Source of the DNA: a virus
Virus record (IMG/VR): IMGVR_UViG_3300025168_009799
Coordinates: 25,750-89,749 of that record
Direction: 5' to 3' (one strand)
DNA length: 64,000 nucleotides
Part shown: one piece after another, positions 46,569-54,942 of the stretch
Position numbering within the stretch: the stretch's first letter is position 1
Layout: each line of letters opens with the position of its first letter
Made by a program: the position numbers and the translations under genes
Notes under the pieces: generated by a model
What the model saw: only the letters and a program-made list of their open reading frames with translations
What the model was told of the DNA's origin: nothing
The model's database searches: none

Positions 46569-47133
46569 AATGTCTATCATAAAAAGAATCTTTAGTCCAT
46601 TCAAAAGTTATATCTACACCGTTCTCTCTAAGCCTTTTAAATTGACCTAAAAGCCATTCACTAGCTATAAGTAGAAGTTTATATGCATTATTACCTAGAG
46701 AAATATGTTTATGACCAATAAGATCCATACCATATACTTTAATATATGTTGCACCTAATCTAAACGCAAAAACAATTCCTACAAAAGTAGATGTCTTAGA
46801 GGTTGGAAAAATATTAGCATTGTCTATTGTATTTGATTGGATATCTGATTTAATTGCATAAGGCAAAAGCATTTCAGTAGGATTTTGCAATTTAATAGGA
46901 TTAAACTCATCATAATAACTAGTATTAAAAGTTACTAAGTTTTTTCTAGGTTTAGAATTTTTAATAGTAGATAGTCTATCTTTTGTAAAATTTTCAGGGG
47001 GATCCAGTACTAGTAAGTAATCGACTGTAATATTATATTTTTCAATATCATTTACACCTATTACTACATCGTAATTAGAAGATTCTTTATAATCTTTAAG
47101 AGAAGGGCCTAATCCTAAGACTGCAACTCGCAT
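46549..47133 (-). CDS. MptE-like/DUF115-type Rossmann protein
   Basis: 194 aa. The N-terminus MRVAVLGLGPSLKDYKES followed by YDVVIGVNDIEKYNITVDYL reads as a Rossmann nucleotide-binding start (GxGPSL) and 'GVND' motif, as in MptE-like (6-hydroxymethylpterin pyrophosphokinase-like) and DUF115 proteins, some of which act with glycan or sugar-nucleotide metabolism. A later IKVYGMDLIGH is consistent with that fold. The C-terminus overlaps the convergent rightward gene by 20 bases, and the start overlaps the SET gene stop by 19. It is the last leftward gene. A role in modifying surface glycans or a nucleotide is possible but not shown. Confidence 0.6.
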   Translation of the reverse strand: MRVAVLGLGPSLKDYKESSNYDVVIGVNDIEKYNITVDYLLVLDPPENFTKDRLSTIKNSKPRKNLVTFNTSYYDEFNPIKLQNPTEMLLPYAIKSDIQSNTIDNANIFPTSKTSTFVGIVFAFRLGATYIKVYGMDLIGHKHISLGNNAYKLLLIASEWLLGQFKRLRENGVDITFEWTKDSFYDRHFKEETT

Positions 47134-47441
47134 AAGTTATATAAACTATATTTTAAAGTTAATTCTTTTCCTTCTTCTATTTTTTTAATAGTTTTTAATC
47201 GTTTATATTCATCGTTTTCGTCTTCAATTAATTCACAATTAGGAGTATCGTTATGATTTATAAAGCCTCCTAAAGGAGTTCTAATCCAATCATGTTGAAA
47301 GTTTGGGTCATAGACATGACTTATACCAATGATAACACCTTGCGGTACATCTTCATTTGCAAAGATGCCCGCTCCGTGTATATCAGATGGTCCTATTGAT
47401 AAATAGTCAGGTAATGGTTTATAAGGTTTTTTATTTATCAT
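47115..47441 (-). CDS. Minimal SET-domain protein
   Basis: 108 aa, about the size of a bare SET core. It has the three recognisable signature regions in order: SDIHGAGIFANEDVPQGVII (the 'GxG' cofactor-binding start, residues about 19-38), GGFINHNDTPNCELI (the NHSxxPNC knot motif) and KIEEGKELTLKYSLYNL (the 'GEELTxxY' catalytic Tyr segment). SET proteins transfer methyl groups from S-adenosylmethionine to lysine. A phage version may methylate host or phage proteins, or bind them. It overlaps both neighbours by 11-19 bases in the leftward operon. Pre-SET and Cys-rich post-SET zinc motifs are absent. Confidence 0.75.
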   Translation of the reverse strand: MINKKPYKPLPDYLSIGPSDIHGAGIFANEDVPQGVIIGISHVYDPNFQHDWIRTPLGGFINHNDTPNCELIEDENDEYKRLKTIKKIEEGKELTLKYSLYNLCELQS

Positions 47442-47844
47442 TTTCTAATTCTTTTTGTAAATTAGCCAATGCTCTCCAAGCAACCTTAGCAGAATGTCTT
47501 ATACCATCAGTATCTAACGTTCCTGCATCAATCAAATGTCTAGATAAGGAGTCTAATTCATCAGTAGACTTATTACGGTCCCAATGTAGAGGCTTTTCTG
47601 GATGATGTTGATTATTTCCTGCTAGAGACACTTTTGATACTTCTTTTATAGCATCAGGAAAGTATTGTAAAACCCCACTAAAAACAGGAGTCTTTTTTCT
47701 GTCTTCTGCTTCTTTAAAAGGATCTCTATTTCTCTCAGTGTCCCAATAAAGGGCATTATGAGTGCTACTCATAGTATAAGGAGTATCAAATTCTATACCT
47801 TCTGGTACAGACATTTTTACTTCTTTTTTCTTTTTTATAGCCAT
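47431..47844 (-). CDS. dATP/dGTP diphosphohydrolase-domain-like protein (DUF5664-like)
   Basis: 137 aa. The sequence VFSGVLQYFPDAIKEVSKVS, the segment EKPLHWDRNKSTDELDSLSR, RHLIDAGTLDTDGIRHSAKV and AWRALANLQKELE follow the helical HxxxxD pattern of the phage DUF5664 family (PF18909, dATP/dGTP diphosphohydrolase N-terminal), related in function to MazG-type pyrophosphohydrolases. The Lys-rich N-terminus (MAIKKKKEVKM) precedes this domain. Such proteins adjust the dNTP pool during phage replication. The ending overlaps the SET start by 11 bases. I am fairly sure of the fold type but not of the substrate. Confidence 0.55.
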   Translation of the reverse strand: MAIKKKKEVKMSVPEGIEFDTPYTMSSTHNALYWDTERNRDPFKEAEDRKKTPVFSGVLQYFPDAIKEVSKVSLAGNNQHHPEKPLHWDRNKSTDELDSLSRHLIDAGTLDTDGIRHSAKVAWRALANLQKELENDK

Positions 47845-47978
47845 GCGTAAAAGTAAGTAATTACTTTAATAAATAAGGCCAGAAAGAAGGCTGTTGATAA
47901 AAAAGCAAATGCTGCCCAGACAAATATTAGACCTGAGCCTGCTAAATTGTCTTTGATAAGTTGAATCATAGTTTTCAT
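47835..47978 (-). CDS. 47-aa single-span membrane peptide
   Basis: A short frame with ATG at 47976-47978 and TAA at 47835-47837. It encodes a basic/amphipathic N-terminus (MKTMIQLIKDNLAGSG) and one hydrophobic stretch (LIFVWAAFAFLSTAFFLALF, about residues 18-37), ending in aromatic residues. The gene ends 10 bases inside the next start, in keeping with the overlapping style of this operon, and fills most of the 148-base gap between the two longer genes. It probably inserts in the host inner membrane. No function known. Confidence 0.6.
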   Translation of the reverse strand: MKTMIQLIKDNLAGSGLIFVWAAFAFLSTAFFLALFIKVITYFYAWL

Positions 47979-47992
47979 AGTTTAAATTTTAG

Positions 47993-48730
47993 TTAAAAAT
48001 AATGTTTAGTATTTAGTGTTTCTTCTTCTAAGGTGGGTACACTAAGAACCTCTGAATCCTCTGGTAATTCTGCTCCTAATTTCGCTTCTAATATATTTCT
48101 ACGCACTGACGATTTAAATAATACTTGCCCTACAAATCCTTTTAGGGACTGTTTATGGAAAGCTAATATTCTAGATTTATAAAAATCTGTTAATTTAGAA
48201 TATTGTCCTTTTAAAAAGAGGTTTAACATGTCTTTAAATTTTATAGGAATTTTAAATATAAATACTATATGAGAATCTGTAGGTTTATAAGACTCTACAT
48301 AAGTAGGTAAATTTGCTAATATTCCTTTAAATTTTTTAAAGTCTGCTGTGCTCATATCATGATATAATAAAGTAATATAATAATTACTTTTATGAGGCAC
48401 TTTTATAAATACATTTAATAATAAAGTATCGTAAAAGAATGTCTTTTTAGTTTTACCTAACATAGGCAATATAAATATAGACGCTTTAGTCTTTCTCGCA
48501 GTTTGTAGATCATAATATGTATAAGTATTTTTACTTACTGCTTTAATACTATTTATCTTAAAATTGAGAGAATTTACAATTACTGTATCTCCTAACTTAA
48601 TAAGAGTTTTGTCTCCCAAAGTAAGGCCGGTAATTACACCAGAAATTTGATGAGTTTTTTTAACATTTAAAGCTCTAACTGTTAAAGAGTCTATAGGGAC
48701 TAGATGCATATATTGTTTTTCTATGACCAT
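47993..48730 (-). CDS. Hypothetical leftward-operon protein
   Basis: 245 aa, unrecognised. The first half is beta-rich with Lys/Thr-containing strands (TLGDKTLIKLGDTVIVNSLN; FKINSIKAVSKNTYTYYDLQ), reminiscent of small nucleic-acid or nucleotide-handling barrels. The second half is helical and basic (FKIPIKFKDMLNLFLKGQYS; KLTDFYKSRILAF). An acidic tail follows (ELPEDSEVLSVPTLEEE). It overlaps the exonuclease gene by 10 bases, suggesting a DNA-related role shared with it. No catalytic motif is visible and I would not assign a function. Confidence 0.5.
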   Translation of the reverse strand: MVIEKQYMHLVPIDSLTVRALNVKKTHQISGVITGLTLGDKTLIKLGDTVIVNSLNFKINSIKAVSKNTYTYYDLQTARKTKASIFILPMLGKTKKTFFYDTLLLNVFIKVPHKSNYYITLLYHDMSTADFKKFKGILANLPTYVESYKPTDSHIVFIFKIPIKFKDMLNLFLKGQYSKLTDFYKSRILAFHKQSLKGFVGQVLFKSSVRRNILEAKLGAELPEDSEVLSVPTLEEETLNTKHYF

Positions 48731-49479
48731 AATTCATCGGTTTTATCTTCTAAATTTATCTCATGAACTGCTAGTTCTGGCAATACTACACCAGTCTCTA
48801 ATAATGCTTCTTCTTTAGTTTTTAGAATATAAACTAATTTAAAAGTCTCTGCAAATCTATGAATTCCTTCGTGAATACCAAACTTTTCTATGTATTTATT
48901 TAATACCATGGCAGGCATATCATCAAATTGAACGTTATTCATAAGCTTTATTGCAGTTTTAGGTCCTAATTTAGGTATTCCTTGAATTCCATCAGTAGGA
49001 TCTCCCATTAACATTTGTTTCCATAAAAATAATCCTGCTTCTGTAGGTGTTGTATGTATCATCTCTGCAGTTCTATAATTAAAATGTTCTCCCTCTACTT
49101 GATGTAAAACATCTTTATCAGGACTACAAATCATAGTATTTCCATTTAAACCTTCACCGTAAATACTTACTAAATCATCTGCTTCTAATTCTGTTATATA
49201 TGTAAAATTCCAGTTCTGCTTTAAATATTCTTTTATTGCAGGGAATATAATTGGTTTATTTCCGTGTTTTCTATTTCCTTTATATTTTTTTGTAGTTGCT
49301 CTGTTATATCTAAAACATTTTCCTACTGTTAAAAATCCAGCATATTTATTCGTCTCGGCTTTCTCTAACATTGTCTGTATTCTATCATCTATTCCTAGTA
49401 AAGCTTCTTCTAAAGTGGGTTTGCCCATTTCAAAATAAATTAGGCTGTCCCCATCTATTAAGACTGTTGTTTTTTTCAT
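48721..49479 (-). CDS. 5'-3' exonuclease / flap endonuclease
   Basis: 252 aa. Motifs in order: LIDGDSLIYFE (residues 7-17, metal-binding DxD), ELEADDLVSIYGE (acidic pair), CSPDKDVLHQV (SxDKD), and GDPTDGIQGIPKLGPKTAIK, the metal-binding GDxxDGIxGIPxxGPKTA helix-3-turn-helix loop. These are the hallmarks of the PIN-like 5' nuclease family (T5 D15, T7 gp6, PolA 5' domain). It removes RNA primers and flaps during phage DNA replication. It is followed by a 10-base overlap with a hypothetical protein and preceded by a hairpin terminator (49501-49526). The start is the ATG at 49477-49479 after a long A-rich leader. Confidence 0.85.
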   Translation of the reverse strand: MKKTTVLIDGDSLIYFEMGKPTLEEALLGIDDRIQTMLEKAETNKYAGFLTVGKCFRYNRATTKKYKGNRKHGNKPIIFPAIKEYLKQNWNFTYITELEADDLVSIYGEGLNGNTMICSPDKDVLHQVEGEHFNYRTAEMIHTTPTEAGLFLWKQMLMGDPTDGIQGIPKLGPKTAIKLMNNVQFDDMPAMVLNKYIEKFGIHEGIHRFAETFKLVYILKTKEEALLETGVVLPELAVHEINLEDKTDELWS

Positions 49480-49500
49480 ATTTTTAAATTTTTAAATTAA

Positions 49501-49526
49501 TATAAGGGGGCGCTAACCCCCTTATA
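49501..49526 (-). terminator. Perfect 10-bp hairpin, likely intrinsic terminator between rIIB and the exonuclease
   Basis: TATAAGGGGG and CCCCCTTATA are exact reverse complements separated by the six-base loop CGCTAA. On the leftward strand the stem is followed by TTAATTTAAAAATTT, an AT-rich stretch with short T runs, which is weak for a classical U-tract, so partial termination or mRNA stabilisation is as likely. It fills most of the 65-base gap downstream of the rIIB-like gene (stop at 49545). Confidence 0.65.
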
Positions 49527-49544
49527 ATACCAATTAAACACTAG

Positions 49545-50711
49545 CTACAGCGCATTCAGCTCTGCAACTTGCCTGTCGCATTCAGCTTTCTTTTCAGATT
49601 TTTCTTGAACCGCTATAGCTCTCATTTCGTCCCACTCTGCATCTGTTTTAGCTGCATAAGTAGAACTGTGGTAAATAGACCCATTCACACCAGCTAAGGA
49701 TGAATGAACAAAATATTGCTTACATCTAATAGCACCATCTTCATCACAAGGTACTGCACCTATATGCATAGGATCTACAAATACATTATGAATCTCACCA
49801 CTATAATAAGCAATGTACTTAAGACCACCAAGATGTAGACCTTTAACACATGATACAGTATCATTAACGTTAACTTGATCCCATTTTTCTAGTCTATGAG
49901 TACATCCAACTTTGATAAAATGTCCTGGATTATTAAAACCATTAGGCCCTTCGCAAAAGAAAGCATCGCCGCTTCCACCCATTATAGCTGGCTCAAACAA
50001 TCTGTCTTCTACATGCTCTGGTAATCCATCGCCTTCTATCTCACCAGTGTCAGGATTGAAAGTACGTTTGTACCTATCAACTTTTTCACCGGTTTCTTGG
50101 TCAAACTTATGAAGCACTTCACTAGAGACTTTGTAACCATTTAGTAATCCCTCATGGGTGATTTTCATTTGGTACATCATTGCTCTTTTGGAAGCTGCTT
50201 CATCAGTAAGACCTTGTTCTACAAGCTCTTCTTTAAACTTTGGATGCTCATACTGCAAGTTCACAAAGTTAAAGAATCTCTCACAGAAATCGTTTCCGTA
50301 ACCTTGCTTCATTTTTCTCCACAAAATTGGGTTACGCAACCATCTAGTCCACATTTTAACTAAAGGCATAAAGTCTATCTCTTTATCAATAGATTCAAAG
50401 ATTCTGTCTACTAACGCTTGAGGCATAGGTATCGTAGATACTACACCTTCGTGTTTAAGAAAGAATTCTCCGGTTCCTTTATTAACGTGAATGTATTCAC
50501 ATTGTGTTTCAATAGTTTTAGTATAATCTACAACACATAAAGGAGCAAATTCTTCCATTACTTCGTTGTATTCTTCTACTGTAGTTACACCTTGAGCCTT
50601 ATGGTCAAGTTGTTTCATTCTTTCGTATAGTTCTTTACTATACTCAACTGTAAAAGCGTTGTCTCCATAGCTTCCACAGATTTTGTCATCAATGACATTG
50701 ATTGTAATCAT
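49545..50711 (-). CDS. rIIB: rIIB-like protein
   Basis: 388 aa. The N-terminal half is helical. The C-terminal domain contains GHFIKVGCTHRLEKWDQVNV, then SCVKGLHLGGLKYIAYYSGE and HNVFVDPMHIGAVPCDED, which follows the 'C-x-x-GLHxG-xxY ... VxPxxxxAVP' pattern of T4 rIIB-type proteins. T4 rIIB acts with rIIA at the membrane in lysis control and in resistance to the Rex abortive-infection system. The partner rIIA-like gene is two genes upstream, with a radical SAM gene between. The gene-symbol use is by analogy. Confidence 0.7.
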   Translation of the reverse strand: MITINVIDDKICGSYGDNAFTVEYSKELYERMKQLDHKAQGVTTVEEYNEVMEEFAPLCVVDYTKTIETQCEYIHVNKGTGEFFLKHEGVVSTIPMPQALVDRIFESIDKEIDFMPLVKMWTRWLRNPILWRKMKQGYGNDFCERFFNFVNLQYEHPKFKEELVEQGLTDEAASKRAMMYQMKITHEGLLNGYKVSSEVLHKFDQETGEKVDRYKRTFNPDTGEIEGDGLPEHVEDRLFEPAIMGGSGDAFFCEGPNGFNNPGHFIKVGCTHRLEKWDQVNVNDTVSCVKGLHLGGLKYIAYYSGEIHNVFVDPMHIGAVPCDEDGAIRCKQYFVHSSLAGVNGSIYHSSTYAAKTDAEWDEMRAIAVQEKSEKKAECDRQVAELNAL

Positions 50712-50729
50712 AATTAAATATTTAATTGG

Positions 50730-51590
50730 TTAAAAAATATACCGTATTTTATTCCACGGTATTTTGGAATTGTGTAAATTTATAAATCTTTTAATAAACT
50801 CAGACTTATGTCCTAGTTTATATCTAATATTCTCTCCCCCATATTGCGAAGTTTTTGTTTCCTGTATTGCAGGCATCCAAAGATCTTCTTCAGTTTCCGG
50901 GTGGGCATTCATATTATCTGTGTGTTTTTTAAAATTGTGCGTTAAAAATATACATTCTGAAAACACTGTCTCTTGGTTTCTTACATAAACATTTAGCAAT
51001 TCAAATAAGTGATTGTAATCATCTAGCCATCCATCATATACAATAATAGGACTAAAATTTACATGTACATCGTATCCTGCTTCTACAAATCTATCAATAG
51101 CTTGTACTCTCTCTAATATAAGAGAAGTATTAGGTTCGTGTAGATTTGCTTTATTTTGAGGCATTAGACTAAATCTAATTCTTATTTTACCGTTAGGGTT
51201 AAATTTAAGTAGATTTTTATTTACATATTTAGTTGCAAAAGAACCCATAGCTATTGGGTGATCTCTAAAGAATTCAAATATTCTTTCCCAATCATGATGT
51301 TTAGCGTGTAATGCAAAATCTTCATTACAGCTTATATCATATGTTGTGAATTCAGGATGTGTTTGATTAGGCTTTTCCACTGGTGTGAAATACGCATGAT
51401 TATTAACCGCAGTTAATATATCACCCGTATTCACAGCAATAGATAATCCCTGATCTTTATGGCGTTTCATATAACAATAAGAGCAATTATATAAACAACC
51501 AAATCCAAAGCTTGGACTTATAAAATCTGTGGACCTACCAGAAGGACGTATTTTAAACGTCTTTCTAGTGTCCTTAGTTATGAGTCCCAA
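50730..51590 (-). CDS. Radical SAM enzyme, spore-photoproduct-lyase-like (SplB type)
   Basis: 286 aa. The iron-sulfur motif GFGCLYNCSYCYMKRH has Cys at residues 32, 36 and 39 (CxxxCxxC), the radical SAM signature, and the surrounding SPSFGFGCLYNCSYC is close to the spore photoproduct lyase-like subgroup. Downstream segments LLKFNPNGKIRIRFSLMPQN (strand with Arg cluster) and VHVNFSPIIVYDGWLDDYNH fit the TIM-barrel core. It overlaps the rIIA gene by 13 bases. Possible roles are repair or modification of DNA, or RNA modification. The substrate cannot be told from sequence. Confidence 0.75.
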   Translation of the reverse strand: MGLITKDTRKTFKIRPSGRSTDFISPSFGFGCLYNCSYCYMKRHKDQGLSIAVNTGDILTAVNNHAYFTPVEKPNQTHPEFTTYDISCNEDFALHAKHHDWERIFEFFRDHPIAMGSFATKYVNKNLLKFNPNGKIRIRFSLMPQNKANLHEPNTSLILERVQAIDRFVEAGYDVHVNFSPIIVYDGWLDDYNHLFELLNVYVRNQETVFSECIFLTHNFKKHTDNMNAHPETEEDLWMPAIQETKTSQYGGENIRYKLGHKSEFIKRFINLHNSKIPWNKIRYIF

Positions 51591-54325
51591 ACTTCACGGG
51601 CTTTAGCTCGTAGGTAGATTCTGAGTTCTTTTTCTAAGTTAGGTGGCATATCGCACTCTCTTTTGTTAAGACACTCTAGCTCATCCAGGAGCGGTTTTAC
51701 TTCTTCTGCAAATTCAACTATATTCTCATATTTAGCTAATATATCTAAGTCTGCAGCTCTCGCATTACTAATATCAGACAAGACAAACATTTCTTTCGAC
51801 TTTTCTTGCATTAGTTCTGCATCATCACATTCATTACAAAACTTTTGGAACTCATATAGTTTATCCATGTGTTCAGTTATAGCTGGTGCTACATCTCTCA
51901 CACGTCTATACTCATACTCAGAATAAAAATCATTCCTCATATCTTGTAGCTCACAATAATCTTTTTGTAATTGATCATGTATACATCCTAAACCTTGCAT
52001 AAATTTAAATTGATTTATTTTTTCTAATTTATGTGCGGTATAGTAATTTACTAGTGTTTCATCCATATTATATTCATTATTATTGTTAGTTTGTAAAAAG
52101 AAATCATCAATGTGTTTGACATTAGGGTTTTGTTTAATAAACTTAACCTTATTTTCACTCACACGTATAAATTGAGGCGCGTCCCACCCTTGAACAGGAG
52201 TAGCCCAGCTTTCATACTCTTCTCCACTATATTTCATATAACGAACAGGAGGATTATCAAACCAGAAAACAGGCCAGTTATATTCTTTATCCCAGTTATT
52301 CATAGGCCCATTTGTATATACTTTTTTGTATGAAGGTTGAATATTCTTAAGAAGAAGAGCAGCTTTTTTCATCTTACCTTCATCTTCCTTAGTACAATAA
52401 TAAGTACGATACTTACTATTCATAAGATCAATTGTTTTAGGTTCAATCTTATCCATAGTAAAGGAATCATCTTTTTTATCATCATATCTAATAGTGTAGG
52501 CAACTATTCTCTTTTCTATCTCTCTCCGTTCAGAAGGAGATAAATCAGTAAATTTAGATTTCTCTTCTTCAATAGCTATCTCTTCTTTATGTCGAGTCAA
52601 CCATTCTTCAGGAACTTCAAGCTCATCATAAGATTGGTACCATTCAGATGTTTCAATCAGTTTAACAATAGCATTACGTTTAGCTGTAACTCTAGTTTTT
52701 TGTTTCATGATTTTCTGAATAGCATCAGCATTACCTGAAGCTTTTTTAAGAGCATTATCAAACTTCTCATTTAAATCTTCAATAGTATAAGTAGCAACAT
52801 GATTTTTATGATAAGAGTCTTCTTGGCCTTTATCCATAAGATATATATCTTTGTACTTAGACCATTTACCTTCTCTTTCATAGAAATGCTTAGCATCAAA
52901 ACCGTTCCAATCTTTAATTGGTTCTCTTTTAATACCATCATGGCGATCTTCATAAGGCTTCATAATAGTCAAACCTTCAAATAATTTATTAGCTGGACCA
53001 TACTTAATTCTAGGGTCAGGTTTAAATTTAGGTTTCATATCGTCAGTATTTATAATACGTGATAATTTATTAAGAATTCTGTTCTCACTACTGTTACCAG
53101 TAATAATAGATCTACAAGCATCAACCCACTTAAGAAAGTCAGTTTCTTGTAATTCTTCTTCTATAATGTCACTAGCTTCTTGAGCAGCTGACATGATTAC
53201 ACTTTTAATGTATTTCTTAGTAGCCTCATTCCATATAACTTTCTCACGAGATGGAGTAACATCTACACCGTCTTGTAATACAACTTCTCTACCTTCATTA
53301 TCCATAACAACTTGTCTTGCAGGGCATTTGAATGCAATAGAACCATACATCTGCTCCATTTCTAGCTCACGAAAGTCAATATAACCATAGTTAATACCTG
53401 TAGTAGCATTTTCATCTTTAACAAGTACAATGTGCGGCTTGTTAAAATAGTAAGAATCAGATATTATAAGGTTTTTAGAGTTGTAAATAACTTCAGCTTG
53501 AAACTCAACTTTTCTTTCTTTCTCATACTCATCTTCAGGATCTAGAATTGTAAAGTTAACATTATCAAAGTACATTAACTGCTCTTCAATAGCTTCTTCA
53601 AACTTACTACGATTGTGCTTCTTAACGCCAAATGATACAGTAGTTTGATTAGTAGCCTCAGTAGGAACATAATATACTTTAGACCCATCACTAAATGTAA
53701 CAAAAGGATTCTGTTGTCCAGTCTCTACATTAAATGCAGGTATAATAAAATCAGTCTTGTAGTTAAAACAGTTACATTTAAACCTCATACCATTGTAAAC
53801 AGTTTCTATAGTATAAAAGTCTACACCTGTTGATAGCGCAGCTTTTGCACCAAGACCAAAGGCACCGAAATTTTCACTAGTATTTCTTTTCGTAGAATAA
53901 CCTAGTTCCAATATACCTTCTAAACGTCTTGCTCCAATACCTACTCCAAAATCAGTAACTGCAAATGTATCACAATAACCTACACCCTCATTTTTAGTAT
54001 ACATCAACTCTATCTCAGATGCAACATCTAAATGATCCCTATTATAATAACTTATATCAAAGTTACTATCTTCATATTGAGCACCGTGGCGTTCAATATA
54101 ATAGTCTTCAACTTTCTTTGTCCCCATTAATATTTCTATAGCTATTTCTTTCTCACGTTGAGAGTCACATGCATTTGTAACTAACTCTCTAACTGTAGAT
54201 TGAACAGGCATAGAATACTGTGTGGATTGAAGAATGTCAAATACCATTTTCTCAGCGCCTTTGTTAATTTTCTTAGCTATGCCGGCGCTGCCCTGCATAG
54301 GTTTATCAATTGTTTTAATACTCAT
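51578..54325 (-). CDS. rIIA: rIIA-like GHKL ATPase
   Basis: 915 aa, close to the T4 rIIA size. The GHKL fold motifs are in order: RELVTNACDSQ (E47, N51, D54, N box), TDFGVGIG (residues 124-131, G1 box) and FGAFGLGAKAALS (153-165, G2 box with the lid Gly). After this comes a transducer-like beta/alpha region and a long helical C-terminus. rIIA pairs with rIIB in phage lysis timing and exclusion resistance. It overlaps the radical SAM gene by 13 bases and the upstream gene by 11, giving an rIIA - radical SAM - rIIB order. Confidence 0.8.
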   Translation of the reverse strand: MSIKTIDKPMQGSAGIAKKINKGAEKMVFDILQSTQYSMPVQSTVRELVTNACDSQREKEIAIEILMGTKKVEDYYIERHGAQYEDSNFDISYYNRDHLDVASEIELMYTKNEGVGYCDTFAVTDFGVGIGARRLEGILELGYSTKRNTSENFGAFGLGAKAALSTGVDFYTIETVYNGMRFKCNCFNYKTDFIIPAFNVETGQQNPFVTFSDGSKVYYVPTEATNQTTVSFGVKKHNRSKFEEAIEEQLMYFDNVNFTILDPEDEYEKERKVEFQAEVIYNSKNLIISDSYYFNKPHIVLVKDENATTGINYGYIDFRELEMEQMYGSIAFKCPARQVVMDNEGREVVLQDGVDVTPSREKVIWNEATKKYIKSVIMSAAQEASDIIEEELQETDFLKWVDACRSIITGNSSENRILNKLSRIINTDDMKPKFKPDPRIKYGPANKLFEGLTIMKPYEDRHDGIKREPIKDWNGFDAKHFYEREGKWSKYKDIYLMDKGQEDSYHKNHVATYTIEDLNEKFDNALKKASGNADAIQKIMKQKTRVTAKRNAIVKLIETSEWYQSYDELEVPEEWLTRHKEEIAIEEEKSKFTDLSPSERREIEKRIVAYTIRYDDKKDDSFTMDKIEPKTIDLMNSKYRTYYCTKEDEGKMKKAALLLKNIQPSYKKVYTNGPMNNWDKEYNWPVFWFDNPPVRYMKYSGEEYESWATPVQGWDAPQFIRVSENKVKFIKQNPNVKHIDDFFLQTNNNNEYNMDETLVNYYTAHKLEKINQFKFMQGLGCIHDQLQKDYCELQDMRNDFYSEYEYRRVRDVAPAITEHMDKLYEFQKFCNECDDAELMQEKSKEMFVLSDISNARAADLDILAKYENIVEFAEEVKPLLDELECLNKRECDMPPNLEKELRIYLRAKAREVWDS

Positions 54326-54713
54326 ATCCTTTTATAGTGTTAATTAGTTTTATAAATTTAATTTGGTTTTTTGTTAAAAATTTTTTTGGAAATGTAAAAT
54401 ATCGTTCTTCTGCATTTGCATTAATTACATTTACGTCAAAATGTCTAGATTTAGCTCCATGTTTTTTTAACTCCCCCATTGTTGTCTTCCATTGCTCATC
54501 AGACGCTGCTTGAGGATCATCTTCTTGCCTATGCCAGTAATGATTTTTATTCCAATCAGGAATATATAAATGTTGTGATCTGTATCCGTTGCTAGAACTG
54601 TCCCCATTCCATGAAAGAAATATTACAGGACAGCTGTGTTGGCCATTTAAGTATAATACAAGATCCCCTTCTTTTAGAGACTGTACCCAGTCTTGATAGT
54701 TAGGACTATTCAT
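54315..54713 (-). CDS. Hypothetical small protein upstream of rIIA
   Basis: 132 aa. It starts LKEGDLVLYLNGQHSCPVIF with beta-strand segments typical of a small barrel, followed by a helical C-terminal half (FLTKNQIKFIKLINTIKGY). Trp- and His-rich stretches (HYWHRQEDDP) stand out. It overlaps the zinc-ribbon gene by four bases (ATGA) and the rIIA start by 11, so it is in the same transcript. No family or function recognised. Confidence 0.5.
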   Translation of the reverse strand: MNSPNYQDWVQSLKEGDLVLYLNGQHSCPVIFLSWNGDSSSNGYRSQHLYIPDWNKNHYWHRQEDDPQAASDEQWKTTMGELKKHGAKSRHFDVNVINANAEERYFTFPKKFLTKNQIKFIKLINTIKGYEY

Positions 54714-54925
54714 CGGTCCAATCTTTCTTCGTCCATTTTATCTTCAAGATATGCATCTCTACTTTTTTGGTCGTATTCATAATCTTCCATAGGTTCACAA
54801 TGTTCTTTGCAGTCATAACAAAGACCTTGGTCTTCATCCATTCTTGCTCCGCAACAATCGCTTACTACAGTGTATCCATATCCATCATCAATAGGATTGG
54901 ATAACTTCCAGTTATCATAATTCAT
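54710..54925 (-). CDS. Small zinc-ribbon protein
   Basis: 71 aa. The sequence SDCCGARMDEDQGLCYDCKE has two Cys clusters (CCG and CxxC) that, with HCEP, make a compact zinc-ribbon knuckle, as in small phage zinc proteins annotated as transcriptional or RNA-polymerase-associated. The rest is acidic and ends in KMDEERLDR. It is the first gene after the structured 156-base gap and its candidate promoter, so it is the leader gene of the rII-type operon. DNA or protein binding is likely; the target is unknown. Confidence 0.55.
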   Translation of the reverse strand: MNYDNWKLSNPIDDGYGYTVVSDCCGARMDEDQGLCYDCKEHCEPMEDYEYDQKSRDAYLEDKMDEERLDR

Positions 54926-54942
54926 AATTTTTTGTTTAATTG

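Noticed and set aside
47357-47605. Rightward frame over the SET and dNTP-hydrolase-like genes
   Set aside because: It runs opposite two overlapping leftward genes with clear motifs and has no own signal.
49501-49526. The 10-bp hairpin as an operator or phage attachment site
   Set aside because: There is no integrase, and its place 19 bases after the rIIB-like stop makes terminator or mRNA end-stabiliser the simpler reading.
51663-53833. Rightward frames opposite the rIIA-like gene (several of 60-90 codons)
   Set aside because: All lie inside the long, motif-bearing rIIA frame on the other strand and encode low-complexity hydrophobic or Ser-rich peptides.
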